Assembly: GCA_029202665.1 (NCBI GenBank)
Contig: CP119326.1
Coordinates: 372,001 to 436,000 of the forward strand
Reading direction: 5' to 3'
Source: Candidatus Brevundimonas colombiensis
GTDB taxonomy: Bacteria > Pseudomonadota > Alphaproteobacteria > Caulobacterales > Caulobacteraceae
Length of the DNA stretch: 64,000 nucleotides
Below are positions 55,158-63,322 of the stretch, in pieces. The position numbers and the translations under genes are program-made. Under the pieces are notes generated by a model that was not told where the DNA came from, ran no database searches, and saw nothing but the letters and a program-made list of their open reading frames with translations. The number at the start of each line of letters is the position of its first letter. Position 1 is the first letter of the stretch.

Positions 55158-56489
55158 ATGTCCGATCGAGACGGGCCGCGGATCGCGATCGTGGGCGCGG
55201 GGTTCAGCGGCCTGCTGACGGCCGTGAACCTGCTTCAGGCCTCGCCCGCCGTGCGGGTGACGCTGATCGAGCGGCGGGGCGTCTTCGGCCCCGGCACGGC
55301 CTATGACACCGGCAATCCCCAGCACCTGCTGAACGTGCGCCTGGACAATATGAGCGCCTTTCCCGACCGGCCGGAGCATCTGTCCGACTGGCTGGCGGAA
55401 CAGCCGTCCTGGCGCGCCCAGGACGGCTTCATCACGCGCGGCGTCTATGGCGACTATCTCCAGTCCCTGCTGGACGCGGCGCTGGAGGACGCGCCCGAAC
55501 GTCTGACCCTGGTCGGCGCCGAGGCCCGGTCCCTGGACCGGCTGGACCACGGCTGGCGCATCGGAACCTCGGACGGGGGGATTGTCGTCGATCAGGTGGT
55601 CCTGGCCCTGGGAAATCTGGAGCCGGCCTCGCCCGCGGGGGTGGATGCGGCCGTGCGCGCCTCGCCCGCCTATGTCGAGAACCCCTGGCGGCTGGACGCG
55701 GCCTCGGTCGAGGGCGCGCGCAGCGTCCTTCTGATCGGGTCGGGCCTGACCATGGTGGACGCGGCCCTGACGCTGCGGCGGCCGGGGCGGCGCTTCACCG
55801 CCCTGTCGCGCCACGGTCTTCTGCCCCGCGCCCACGCCGTCGCGCCGCCTGCCCCGTTCGCGGGCGATTTCGCGGGCGGCCCGGCCGAGGTGCTGCGTCA
55901 GGTCCGCGCGGCGGCCGACAAGGCCGACTGGCGCGCCGTGTTCGACCGGCTGCGGCATTCGGCCCGCGCGCTGTGGCGGGGCTGGTCGCCGGTCGAACGG
56001 CGGCGGTTCCTGCGCCACCTTCGCCCGCTTTGGGATGTGCATCGCCACCGGCTGTCGCCCGGCGCGGCGCGCGACATTCACTCCATGCTGGCGGGGGGCG
56101 AGTTGACGGTCCTGGCCGGCAAGCTGACCGAACTGAAGCTCGCCGACGTCATCGAGGTCGCCTGGCGTCCGCGCGGACGCCGCCGCCCCATCCGCGACCG
56201 TTTCGACCTGGTGGTCAACTGCACCGGACCGCTGGGCTCCATCGGCCACAGCGTCGAGCCGATGATCCGCGACCTGCTTCAAAAGGCCTATGGCCGGCCC
56301 GATCCCCTTGGCCTGGGGCTTCAGGTCGACGACGACGGCCGCCTGCTGGACGCCGACGGCCATCCGGCCCGGGGCCTTCACGCCATCGGCCCCCTGACGC
56401 GCGGCGCCTTCTGGGAGATGACCGCCGTCCCCGACCTGCGCGGCCAGGCCCGCGACCTGGCCCAGCGGATATTGGCCGATCGGGCCTGA
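55158..56489 (+). CDS. FAD/NAD(P)-binding oxidoreductase (YdhS-like)
   Basis: A 443-residue flavoprotein of the COG4529 type. The FAD loop is AIVGAGFSGLLTAVNLL, followed by GPGTAYDTGNPQHLLNVRLDNMSAF, which is diagnostic. A second nucleotide loop, VLLIGSGLTMVDAAL, and VNCTGPLGSIG with a C-terminal GLHAIGPLTRGAFWEMTAVPD complete the pattern. The substrate is unknown. It lies between two polysaccharide genes but a functional link is not established. Confidence 0.88.
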   Translation: MSDRDGPRIAIVGAGFSGLLTAVNLLQASPAVRVTLIERRGVFGPGTAYDTGNPQHLLNVRLDNMSAFPDRPEHLSDWLAEQPSWRAQDGFITRGVYGDYLQSLLDAALEDAPERLTLVGAEARSLDRLDHGWRIGTSDGGIVVDQVVLALGNLEPASPAGVDAAVRASPAYVENPWRLDAASVEGARSVLLIGSGLTMVDAALTLRRPGRRFTALSRHGLLPRAHAVAPPAPFAGDFAGGPAEVLRQVRAAADKADWRAVFDRLRHSARALWRGWSPVERRRFLRHLRPLWDVHRHRLSPGAARDIHSMLAGGELTVLAGKLTELKLADVIEVAWRPRGRRRPIRDRFDLVVNCTGPLGSIGHSVEPMIRDLLQKAYGRPDPLGLGLQVDDDGRLLDADGHPARGLHAIGPLTRGAFWEMTAVPDLRGQARDLAQRILADRA

Positions 56490-56496
56490 CCTCATC

Positions 56497-56648
56497 GTCA
56501 TTCCGGGGCGCCCACAGGGTGAACCCGGACCCGAAGGGCGGCGCGTAGCAGCCAACCCAGGAGGCGGGCATCAGGCATGGGATGCGTCCAACAGCGCGAT
56601 CGTGGCCCTGGGTTCCGGGTTCCTCGCTCCGCTCGGCCCCGGAATGAC
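56497..56648. repeat. Palindromic element (ATTCCGGGG family)
   Basis: The ends GTCATTCCGGGG (56497-56508) and CCCCGGAATGAC (56637-56648) are exact inverted copies. Next to them lie GAACCCGGACCCGAAGG on the left and CCCTGGGTTCCGGGTTC on the right. It separates the FAD protein gene from the export gene and appears non-coding. Confidence 0.75.
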
Positions 56649-56732
56649 GGTCAAGCCAAGGATGCGCCCCTAGACCCGAACAACCATCGCGCATTATTGA
56701 ACAGCTTGTACGTGCGTTTGGGAGGAACGACC

Positions 56733-57263
56733 ATGCCGCGCCCCGTCCTCGCCGCCGCTGTCGGACTGGTCCTGACGCTCGGTCTGACCGCCTTTTCAGA
56801 CCTGACACCGGGCGAGTATCGCCTGACCCCGGCCGACAGGGTCAGGATCGACGTGTTCGGGGAGCCCGCATTGGGCGGCGATTTCACCCTGGACGGGCGG
56901 GGCCGCATCACCCTGCCGCTGATCGGCGAAATCCAGGCTTCGGGGCTTAGCGCGCCCCAGCTTCAGGCCGCCGTGACCGCCGCCCTCGGCCAGGGCTATC
57001 TGAACCAGCCGCGCGTCGCCGCCCAGGTGCTGACCTATCGGCCCTTCTATATTCTGGGCGAGGTCAATCGGCCGGGCGAATATCCCTATGCGGGCGACAC
57101 CACGGCGCTGCAGGCGGTCGCCACGGCCCAGGGCTTCACCTATCGCGCCAACAGCCGGCGCCTGTTCGTGCGCCGCGCCGGCGCCGCCGTGGAACAGCCC
57201 CTGTCCCCCGACGCCCGCATCCTGCCCGGCGACACGATCCGCGTGAGCGAACGCTATTTCTGA
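56733..57263 (+). CDS. Wza-like polysaccharide export protein (short)
   Basis: A 176-residue exported protein. A signal peptide (MPRPVLAAAVGLVLTLGLTAF) is followed by the poly-export domain (YRLTPADRVRIDVFGEPALGGDFTLDGRGRITLPLIGEI) and one SLBB-type unit (FYILGEVNRPGEYPYAGDTTALQAVA). There is no lipobox Cys and no C-terminal barrel helix, so it is shorter than Wza, like HfsD-type proteins of Caulobacterales. GGGAGG precedes ATG 56733. Confidence 0.87.
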   Translation: MPRPVLAAAVGLVLTLGLTAFSDLTPGEYRLTPADRVRIDVFGEPALGGDFTLDGRGRITLPLIGEIQASGLSAPQLQAAVTAALGQGYLNQPRVAAQVLTYRPFYILGEVNRPGEYPYAGDTTALQAVATAQGFTYRANSRRLFVRRAGAAVEQPLSPDARILPGDTIRVSERYF

Positions 57264-57289
57264 AGGGGTGCGGCATCACACCCCTCGTC

Positions 57290-57312
57290 ATCCCAGGCCT
57301 TGCGCCTGGGAT
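57290..57312. terminator. Hairpin between convergent genes
   Basis: ATCCCAGGC-N5-GCCTGGGAT, a 9-bp perfect stem between the export gene stop (57263) and the fliE stop (57319). The stem sequence is related to the one at 7785. A bidirectional terminator role is inferred. Confidence 0.55.
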
Positions 57313-57318
57313 ATCCCG

Positions 57319-57633
57319 TCAGATCGGCATGGCCATGATTTCCTTGTAGGCGGAAATCACCTGGTCGCGCACCGAGATCACCGTCTCCAACGAGGCCTCG
57401 GCCGAACTGAGCGCCGTCACCACGTCGATCAGATTGCCTTGGCCCTGGACCGAGCGGGTCATCTGGGTTTCGGCCGCGCGCGACTGCTGGGTCATGTCGG
57501 TCATGGCGGTCTTGACCAGATCGGCGAAGCCGCCGTCCCCGGCGACGGGGGCCGAGGCGGCGCCCGACAGGCCCGTCGGCATGGCGCCGCCCTGAACGGC
57601 GGCATAGGCCCTGGCGGCCATCATCGGATTCAT
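57319..57633 (-). CDS. fliE: Flagellar hook-basal body protein FliE
   Basis: A 104-residue protein joining the MS ring to the rod. A variable N-terminus is followed by the conserved end GNLIDVVTALSSAEASLETVISVRDQVISAYKEIMAMPI-type helices (RDQVISAYKEIMAM). It is the last gene of the flgB-flgC-fliE operon, 10 bp after flgC. Confidence 0.94.
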   Translation of the reverse strand: MNPMMAARAYAAVQGGAMPTGLSGAASAPVAGDGGFADLVKTAMTDMTQQSRAAETQMTRSVQGQGNLIDVVTALSSAEASLETVISVRDQVISAYKEIMAMPI

Positions 57634-57643
57634 GGCCTAGCCC

Positions 57644-58063
57644 TCAGCGTTTGATGATGTCGAGGGTGCGGCTGTCCATCGACCGCGCCGTCTCGATGAC
57701 GTTCAGATTGGCTTCATAGGCGCGCTGCGCCTCGCGCATGTCCATGGCCTCGACCAGGGTGTCGACATTGGGCCGCTTCACATAGCCCTGCGCGTTCGCC
57801 GCCGGGTGCGACGGGTCGTAGTCCATCTTGAAGTCGCTCTGGTCGGGCCGCACCTCGGCCAGGGTCACCCCCGTCGCGCCGTCGACCTCGCGCGCCTGGA
57901 AGACGGGGATCTGGCGGCGATAGGGTTCGCCGCCCGGCGTGCGGGCGGTCGACTGGGCGTTGGCGATGTTCTCGGCGATGACGCGCATCCGCGACTGCTG
58001 CGCCTTCAGGGCCGAGGCGGCCACCGCCATGGCGCTGTTCGAGGGGGAGATGGAATCGGGCAT
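57644..58063 (-). CDS. flgC: Flagellar proximal rod protein FlgC
   Basis: A 139-residue rod subunit. The N-terminal ASALKAQQSRMRVIAENIAN and the C-terminal VDTLVEAMDMREAQRAYEAN helices are characteristic, with GYVKRPNVD between. The coiled-coil ends are exported by the flagellar type III system. It lies between flgB and fliE. Confidence 0.95.
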   Translation of the reverse strand: MPDSISPSNSAMAVAASALKAQQSRMRVIAENIANAQSTARTPGGEPYRRQIPVFQAREVDGATGVTLAEVRPDQSDFKMDYDPSHPAANAQGYVKRPNVDTLVEAMDMREAQRAYEANLNVIETARSMDSRTLDIIKR

Positions 58064-58079
58064 GGCTTAGCGTCCTTCC

Positions 58080-58484
58080 TCAACCGCCGGGCCGTTTGGC
58101 GGCCAGGCGGATCATGGACATGGATTTCTGGTAGAAGCCGATGGCGGCGTCATAGGCCATGCGGCTCTCGGCCATCTTCAGCATCTGCTCTTCGACCACG
58201 ACCGAATTGCCGTCCAGCGTGGTTTCCGAATCGGGCGCCTTGGTCGGATCGAACCGCACCGGCGTTCCCGCCGGGGCGATGTGGGCCGCATTGGTCCGCG
58301 TCATCTGCAGACCCCCGCCCCGGGCCATGGCGGCGGCGAAGTCGGTCGGCTGTTTCAGGTCGCGCCCGACGTAGCCCGGCGTGTCGGCGTTGGCCACGTT
58401 CTCGGCGATCACGCGCTGGCGCGCGTCCAGCCAGCCCAGACGGCCCTTGATCTGCCCCAGCAGCGGTATGTCGGCGACGCCCAT
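58080..58484 (-). CDS. flgB: Flagellar proximal rod protein FlgB
   Basis: A 134-residue rod subunit with LDARQRVIAENVANADTPGY near the N-terminus, DLKQPTDFAAAM, and VVEEQMLKMAESRMAYDAAI near the end. It is the first gene of flgB-flgC-fliE and diverges from fliO-fliP. The intergenic region contains CtrA-like half sites. Confidence 0.94.
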   Translation of the reverse strand: MGVADIPLLGQIKGRLGWLDARQRVIAENVANADTPGYVGRDLKQPTDFAAAMARGGGLQMTRTNAAHIAPAGTPVRFDPTKAPDSETTLDGNSVVVEEQMLKMAESRMAYDAAIGFYQKSMSMIRLAAKRPGG

Positions 58485-58541
58485 GGCGATCTCCCGTGCG
58501 ACGCGGATGCGCGCGATGGGCAGAAAATGCCGCCCCCATGG

Positions 58542-58585
58542 TTAATAGGGGGTTATCTCAACGCCTCGTTAACCGTGGTGGTTAA
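58542..58585. promoter_or_regulatory. CtrA-like sites in the flgB/fliO divergent promoter
   Basis: TTAA-N7-TTAT (58542-58556) is one base off the CtrA consensus TTAA-N7-TTAA. A second pair TTAA-N9-TTAA (58569-58585) has two extra spacer bases. In Caulobacter early flagellar operons are activated by CtrA, so direct control of both divergent operons is plausible. Confidence 0.5.
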
Positions 58586-58626
58586 GACTTGGGCCACAGC
58601 GCCGACTGCGCGGGGCCTTGCAGCGT

Positions 58627-58902
58627 ATGAATTTCCTCGATCTCGCCCGGGCCGTCTTCGGCCTGGCCTTCACCCTCGGCCTGATCGGGATCGCAGCCTG
58701 GGCCGCCCGCCGCTATGCGCCGCAACTGCTGGCCAGGCTGGGCGCCGAGCGCGGGGCGCGCCGGATGCAGGTGGTCGAGACCCTGGTCCTGGACCCCGCC
58801 CGCCGTCTGGTCCTGGTCCGCATCGACGAAGAAGAGCGGCTGATCCTGCTGGGCGAAGGCCGCGAACTGATCGAGCCGCGTCAACCGGGAGGCGTGCAAT
58901 GA
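58627..58902 (+). CDS. fliO: Flagellar biosynthesis protein FliO
   Basis: A 91-residue protein with one N-terminal membrane helix (ARAVFGLAFTLGLIGIAAWAAR) and a basic cytoplasmic domain (RMQVVETLVLDPARRLVLVRIDEEERLILLG), which is the FliO pattern. It helps assemble the FliP ring of the export gate. ATG 58627 fits the family; a TTG three codons upstream is less likely. Its stop overlaps an ATG (58899) that opens the frame leading into fliP. Confidence 0.9.
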   Translation: MNFLDLARAVFGLAFTLGLIGIAAWAARRYAPQLLARLGAERGARRMQVVETLVLDPARRLVLVRIDEEERLILLGEGRELIEPRQPGGVQ

Positions 58903-58916
58903 AGCCGTCGCACGCC

Positions 58917-59077
58917 CTTCTCCCTCCCCGCGCCGGGGAAGGTGGCCGAACGCAGCGAGGTCGGGTGGGGACGGCAGGGCGATCCCTCGCACGCCTGTTC
59001 CGCATCGCACCCCGCACTTGCGCCTCGCCGCGCCCACCCGGTCGCTCCGCGACCACCCTCCCCCGCCGGGGGAGGGT
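58917..59077. repeat. Palindromic element between fliO and fliP
   Basis: The left arm CTCCCTCCCCGCGCCGGGGAAGG with CGAGGTCGGGTGGGGACGGC, and the right arm CCCACCCGGTCGCTCCGCGACCACCCTCCCCC ending in GGGGGAGGG, form the same inverted-repeat type as at 19309 and 34846. It is an insertion between two normally adjacent genes, and the frame from 58899 stays open across it into fliP. Confidence 0.75.
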
Positions 59078-59081
59078 GACG

Positions 59082-59882
59082 GTGTTCGTCACCCCCACCG
59101 GCGCCGAGCTGAAGCGCGCGGCCCTGCTGTCTCTGTTCACCACCCTGATCTGCCTGGCCTGGCCCGTCGCCGCCCTGGCCCAGCAGGCGGCGCAAGGCGG
59201 CTCGGCCCTGAACATCGACCTGGGTTCGGGCGCCGGCCTGACCCAGCGGGTGGTCCAGCTGGTCGGGCTGATGACGGTTCTGTCCCTGGCGCCGTCCATC
59301 GTCATCATGACCACCAGTTTCGTGCGGATCATCGTGGTTCTGTCGCTGTTGCGGACAGCCCTGGGTCTTCAGCAGTCGCCGCCGAACGCCGTCCTGGTGT
59401 CCCTGTCGCTGTTCCTGTCCGCCATCGTCATGGCCCCGACCTGGCAGGACGCCTATGATTCGGGCATCCGTCCGCTGATGGATCAGCAGATCGAACTGCC
59501 CCAGGCCTTCGATCAGGCGTCCGAGCCGGTGAAAACCTTCATGCTGGCCCAGGTGGACCGCGGCGACCTGGCCCTGTTCACCCGTCTGTCGAAGATCGAG
59601 CCCCCCAAGACCGTCCAGGAACTGCCCCTGCGCGTCGTCACCCCGGCCTTCATGATCAGCGAGCTGAAGAAGGCGTTCGAAATCGGATTTCTCCTTTTCG
59701 TTCCGTTCCTTGTGATCGATCTGGTGGTGGCCAGCGTCCTGATGTCCATGGGCATGATGATGCTGCCGCCGGTGGTGGTGTCCCTGCCGTTCAAACTGAT
59801 CTTCTTCGTGCTGGTGGACGGCTGGCGGTTGGTCGCCGGAAGCCTGGTCGAGAGCTTCCAGAAGGCGTCCGGCGCCGGATAA
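59082..59882 (+). CDS. fliP: Flagellar export-gate protein FliP
   Basis: About 266 residues from GTG 59082. A signal-like N-terminal segment (LLSLFTTLICLAWPVAALAQ) is followed by GLTQRVVQLVGLMTVLSLAPSI, TSFVRIIVVLSLLRTALGLQQ, PAFMISELKKAFEIGF and MGMMMLPPVVVSLPFKLIFF, all diagnostic. It forms the FliPQR export channel. The ribosome site GGGAGGGTGACG is supplied by the end of the palindromic element. A start at 58899 would add about 61 residues encoded largely by that element, before the signal segment, and is unlikely to be the mature form. Confidence 0.93.
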   Translation: MFVTPTGAELKRAALLSLFTTLICLAWPVAALAQQAAQGGSALNIDLGSGAGLTQRVVQLVGLMTVLSLAPSIVIMTTSFVRIIVVLSLLRTALGLQQSPPNAVLVSLSLFLSAIVMAPTWQDAYDSGIRPLMDQQIELPQAFDQASEPVKTFMLAQVDRGDLALFTRLSKIEPPKTVQELPLRVVTPAFMISELKKAFEIGFLLFVPFLVIDLVVASVLMSMGMMMLPPVVVSLPFKLIFFVLVDGWRLVAGSLVESFQKASGAG

Positions 59883-59996
59883 TCCCCCGTCCCATATGGC
59901 TTTGCCCGTCATCGGCGCTTGCAAAGCCGGTGGAAATCCGTGTTGATCCCTCAGTCCTCGCCCTGAATCGGGCGATTAACACTGGAAACGCTTCTT

Positions 59997-60275
59997 ATGA
60001 CCACTCAAGCCGAACTGATCGCCGCCGTCGCCAAGGACGCTGGTGTCTCGCAGGCCGACGCCGGCAAGGTGCTGACCGCGATCGTCGAAAACATCCACTC
60101 GACCCTGAAGTCGGGCGGCGACATCCGCATCTCGAACCTGGGCGTCTTCGACACCGCCGCCCGCGCCGAGCGCGAAGGCCGCAACCCGGCCACCGGCGCG
60201 ACCATCAAGATCGCCGCCTCCAAGGCCGTGCGCTTCCGCGTCTCCAAGCCGCTGAAGGACGCCGTCAACGGCTAA
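59997..60275 (+). CDS. hup: HU-family histone-like DNA-binding protein
   Basis: A 92-residue nucleoid protein. The N-terminal helices (TQAELIAAVAKDAGVSQADAG) are followed by LKSGGDIRISNLGVFDTAARAEREGRNPATG and the beta-arm with the conserved RNP tip. IKIAASKAVRFRVSKPLKDAVNG closes the fold. It has its own promoter region (59883-59996) and a hairpin 8 bp downstream. Confidence 0.96.
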   Translation: MTTQAELIAAVAKDAGVSQADAGKVLTAIVENIHSTLKSGGDIRISNLGVFDTAARAEREGRNPATGATIKIAASKAVRFRVSKPLKDAVNG

Positions 60276-60282
60276 GCCTTTT

Positions 60283-60303
60283 CGATCCCGCCTGACGGGA
60301 TCG
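60283..60303 (+). terminator. Hairpin after the HU gene
   Basis: CGATCCCG-N5-CGGGATCG, 8 bp past the HU stop codon, preceded by CTTTT but not followed by a T-run. Likely the transcript end of hup. Confidence 0.55.
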
Positions 60304-60353
60304 GCAATGCTGGGCGGGCGGGGATCGCGATGCGGTCTCCGCCCGTTCTCGTT

Positions 60354-63200
60354 TCAGCCCGCCGCCTTGGCGTCCGCCTCTTTCCTGAACGCCTGTTTGG
60401 CGCTGTTGACCCAGCCGACGAAGGTGTCCGCCTGGCTGGACAGATTGGCGAAGTCACCCGTCCCCGCCACGCCCGACAGATTATCGTCCAGCGCCACCCG
60501 GATCGCCGCCGCCGACCGCGCGCCCGCCACGAACGGCCCATAGCGCCCGCTCAGCCGTTGCAGCCCGCCCCGATCCCCGGCCAGCGAATAGCCCACGCCC
60601 GCGCGGATCAGCCAGCTTTCCTCGGCCGGCGTCAGGGCCGTTCCGGCGGTCTTGTAGCGATCGCCCAGGCGCGCCTCATAGACCGGCGCCGCCTCGGCCC
60701 ATTTCTGCTGCTTCCAGAAGATGTCGGCCCGGACCTCGCGCGCCGGGTTCGACTGATCCTTGTCCAGCACCTCCAGCGCGTGGTCGAACCGGCCCAGGTC
60801 CATCAGGGCGCGGGCCTCCAGCGCGCGCCGCTCGCTGTTCATCGCCGCCGGCAACAGGGTGGTGCGCGATCCCCAGATGGCCTGCAACGCCTTTTCGGGC
60901 TGGCGGTCCATCAGATAGACGGTGGCCAGATTGGTGGCGACCTGGGCCTTGGCGACGCCGTCCAGCCGCTCGTCCACCTGGTGCTGCAGCAGTTCGGCGG
61001 CCTGATCCAGCAGATCGACGTCGATCAGGCGGCGCGACAGACGGCGCACCATCTCGTCCCCGTCCGCGCCGATCGGCGTCAGTTCGCGGAAGTCGTAGAA
61101 CAGGGCCAGGGCCTGCACCGGCTGCAACCCGTCGGCGGCCCCTTCCAGGAACAGGGCGCGGAAGGCGTTGGACTGATCGGCCTGGATCTCGGCCGCGCCC
61201 GGAATGCCCGACAGCCGCTTGCCCGCCCCGCGCAGGGCATCCAGCGCCTCGCGGTATCGCCCCTGTTTCAGATAGATGTCCGACAGTTTGCGGATCACCG
61301 CCAGTTCGGTGCCGTCGCCGCGCCAGCGCCATTTCAGCAGTTCCAGCTGCTGGGCCGCCTGGTCGGGGCTCAGCGCGCCCTTGTCCATCTCCAGGCCGAT
61401 GGCGCCCAGTTTGGCCGGCGTGGCGATCCCGTCCAGGGGCGCGCGCGCCACCGCCTTATAGACCGCCAGCGCCCGGTCCTTGTCCCCCTGCAGGTCGAAC
61501 AGCCGCGCCTGCACCAGCCGCGCGGTCAGCTGGTCCGTCGCCGGCGCCTTCTGGCTGAAACTATAGGCCAGCAGCTGCTGGGCGGCGGCCAGATCGCCGG
61601 TCTCGATGGCCGCCAGCGCATGGGCGGCGCCGAACCGCGCGCGCCAGGCCGGGGGGAAGTCGTCGATCACCGAGGCCCCGGCGGCGAAGTTGCGCCTGGC
61701 CCCCTCCCAGTCCCCCTGCTCCGAGGCGATATAGCCCTGCCACACCCTGGTCGCCGGATCGTCGGCCAGGGCCGCGCCCGCGAAATCGACCTGGGCCTCC
61801 TCCAGCCGCCCCACGCCCACGCGGGCGATGCCGCGCAGGCCCCGAACCTCCGGCTCGCCCTGCATGTTCGGGGCCTTGGCGATCAGGGCGTTCAGCACGC
61901 CGATGGCCTCGTAGTTCAATCCCGATCCGACCAGGAACCGCGCCAGCGCCATCCGCGCCTCGATGGGCGCGCGCGGATCGTCGCCCGCCGCGATGGTCTC
62001 CAGCCCGGCCGCGTCCTGCAGCCGACGATAGCGGTCCGAAAAGCCCGCCTCGCCCGTCGTGGCCCAGGCCTCGTCGATCATGGCCGGATAGGCGGCGCGT
62101 CTCGGCGCATCGGCCGCGTGGTCGCCGGTCTCCAGCCCCGCCGACGGCGCCGACAGCGTCAGCCCCCTGGGTCGGCTCAGCGTCACCAGATCGCCCGCCG
62201 CCTCGATCTTCAGATCGTCTGCGCCGGTCTCGACCGCCATCCCCTGGGCCGTGGGGATCAGGGTCAGGTCGACCGTGCGCCGCCCGCCGCCATAGCCCTT
62301 GCCGGGCGCCAGCGCCGTCACCGCCGCGAACCGGTCGCCCACCAGCGGATCGGTCAGCCAGATCGCCTTGGTCGCCCCGGCCATCCGCGCCACCAGGGTC
62401 GCCGAGCCGTCGTCGGACCGATCCACCTCGACGCCGGTGGCGGCGGGCGCGGTCCCGCCCAGGGTCACGGTCCAGGTTCCGCCCTGCCCCTGGGCCGCCA
62501 CGCCCATTGTCTCGGGCGCGGCGATCCGCATGGCGGTGTAACCCGGCCCCGCCGCCCAGCGCGCGTCCCTGGCCGGGCCCAGCTGTCTGGCGCCGGTCAT
62601 GTCCATCCGCGCGGGGGTGTCGAACACGATCCACACCGCGTCGCCGCGCCGGAACACCGCCGCGCCCACCGGCGCATCCCACTGGAAGGTCAGGATGGTC
62701 TTGTCGGCGCTGGTCTCGGCCTTGACCGGCACCACCGCCTGGGTCGTCTGCGGCTTGGCGGCGTCCGCGCCCTGCGGCGCCTTGCCCGGCGCATAGAGGT
62801 TCAGCCAGACCGCCCCGTCCGCCACGCCCGAACGCGCGTCGGCCCCCTCTTGCAGGGTGATGATCAGGTCCGTGCCGCCCGCCCGCGCGACCCGCGTCTC
62901 GACCGACTTCACCCCGGCGGGCGGATCGACCTTCAGGCGCGACACATCGGGCGCCGCCGTGGTGCCCAGCCGCACCACCACCTTGTCGCCCTGGCGGCTG
63001 ACGCGCGTCCGCACCCCGATGACGCCGCCGAATTCAACACGGGTGAACTCGGCGTTCTGGCCGATGCCGATGGACAGCGGATCGCGCGACCGTCCCGCCT
63101 CCTGCGCCAGTGGCGACAGCGGAGAAAGCACGACGGCGCCGGCCGCGGCGGCCGCCACGGTCGTCTTCAGAATACGCTTGGTCGGCGCGGCCCCGGACAT
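60354..63200 (-). CDS. Large exported AMIN-like/TPR-repeat protein
   Basis: A 948-residue protein. After a signal-like segment (TTVAAAAAGAVVLSPLSPLAQ), residues about 40-160 resemble an AMIN domain (FTRVEFGGVIGVRTRVSRQGD, VVVRLGTTAAPDVS, WLNLYAPG). A beta-rich region follows to about 370. The second half is helical with degenerate TPR units (YEAIGVLNALIAKAPN, RYREALDALRGAGKRL, QPEKALQAIWG, RFDHALEVLDKD). ATG 63200 places the signal at the N-terminus. AMIN-TPR proteins often bind peptidoglycan or help flagellar or pilus assembly; the neighbourhood hints at an envelope role. Confidence 0.75.
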   Translation of the reverse strand: MSGAAPTKRILKTTVAAAAAGAVVLSPLSPLAQEAGRSRDPLSIGIGQNAEFTRVEFGGVIGVRTRVSRQGDKVVVRLGTTAAPDVSRLKVDPPAGVKSVETRVARAGGTDLIITLQEGADARSGVADGAVWLNLYAPGKAPQGADAAKPQTTQAVVPVKAETSADKTILTFQWDAPVGAAVFRRGDAVWIVFDTPARMDMTGARQLGPARDARWAAGPGYTAMRIAAPETMGVAAQGQGGTWTVTLGGTAPAATGVEVDRSDDGSATLVARMAGATKAIWLTDPLVGDRFAAVTALAPGKGYGGGRRTVDLTLIPTAQGMAVETGADDLKIEAAGDLVTLSRPRGLTLSAPSAGLETGDHAADAPRRAAYPAMIDEAWATTGEAGFSDRYRRLQDAAGLETIAAGDDPRAPIEARMALARFLVGSGLNYEAIGVLNALIAKAPNMQGEPEVRGLRGIARVGVGRLEEAQVDFAGAALADDPATRVWQGYIASEQGDWEGARRNFAAGASVIDDFPPAWRARFGAAHALAAIETGDLAAAQQLLAYSFSQKAPATDQLTARLVQARLFDLQGDKDRALAVYKAVARAPLDGIATPAKLGAIGLEMDKGALSPDQAAQQLELLKWRWRGDGTELAVIRKLSDIYLKQGRYREALDALRGAGKRLSGIPGAAEIQADQSNAFRALFLEGAADGLQPVQALALFYDFRELTPIGADGDEMVRRLSRRLIDVDLLDQAAELLQHQVDERLDGVAKAQVATNLATVYLMDRQPEKALQAIWGSRTTLLPAAMNSERRALEARALMDLGRFDHALEVLDKDQSNPAREVRADIFWKQQKWAEAAPVYEARLGDRYKTAGTALTPAEESWLIRAGVGYSLAGDRGGLQRLSGRYGPFVAGARSAAAIRVALDDNLSGVAGTGDFANLSSQADTFVGWVNSAKQAFRKEADAKAAG

Positions 63201-63322
63201 ATCTTCCGACCCATGCCGCAAAAGCCCTTTAATCGCGGTTAACCGCCGTTCACCGTGACGACGACGCCATAGGACAACCCGTCCACGCGACAACGCCGCT
63301 TCCAGCGCGCATAATCGGTCCC

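Noticed and set aside
60330..63242. A 970-codon plus-strand frame opposite the AMIN-like/TPR gene
   Set aside because: The minus-strand reading has a signal peptide and repeat structure, whereas the plus-strand reading is Gln/Arg/Gly-rich noise.
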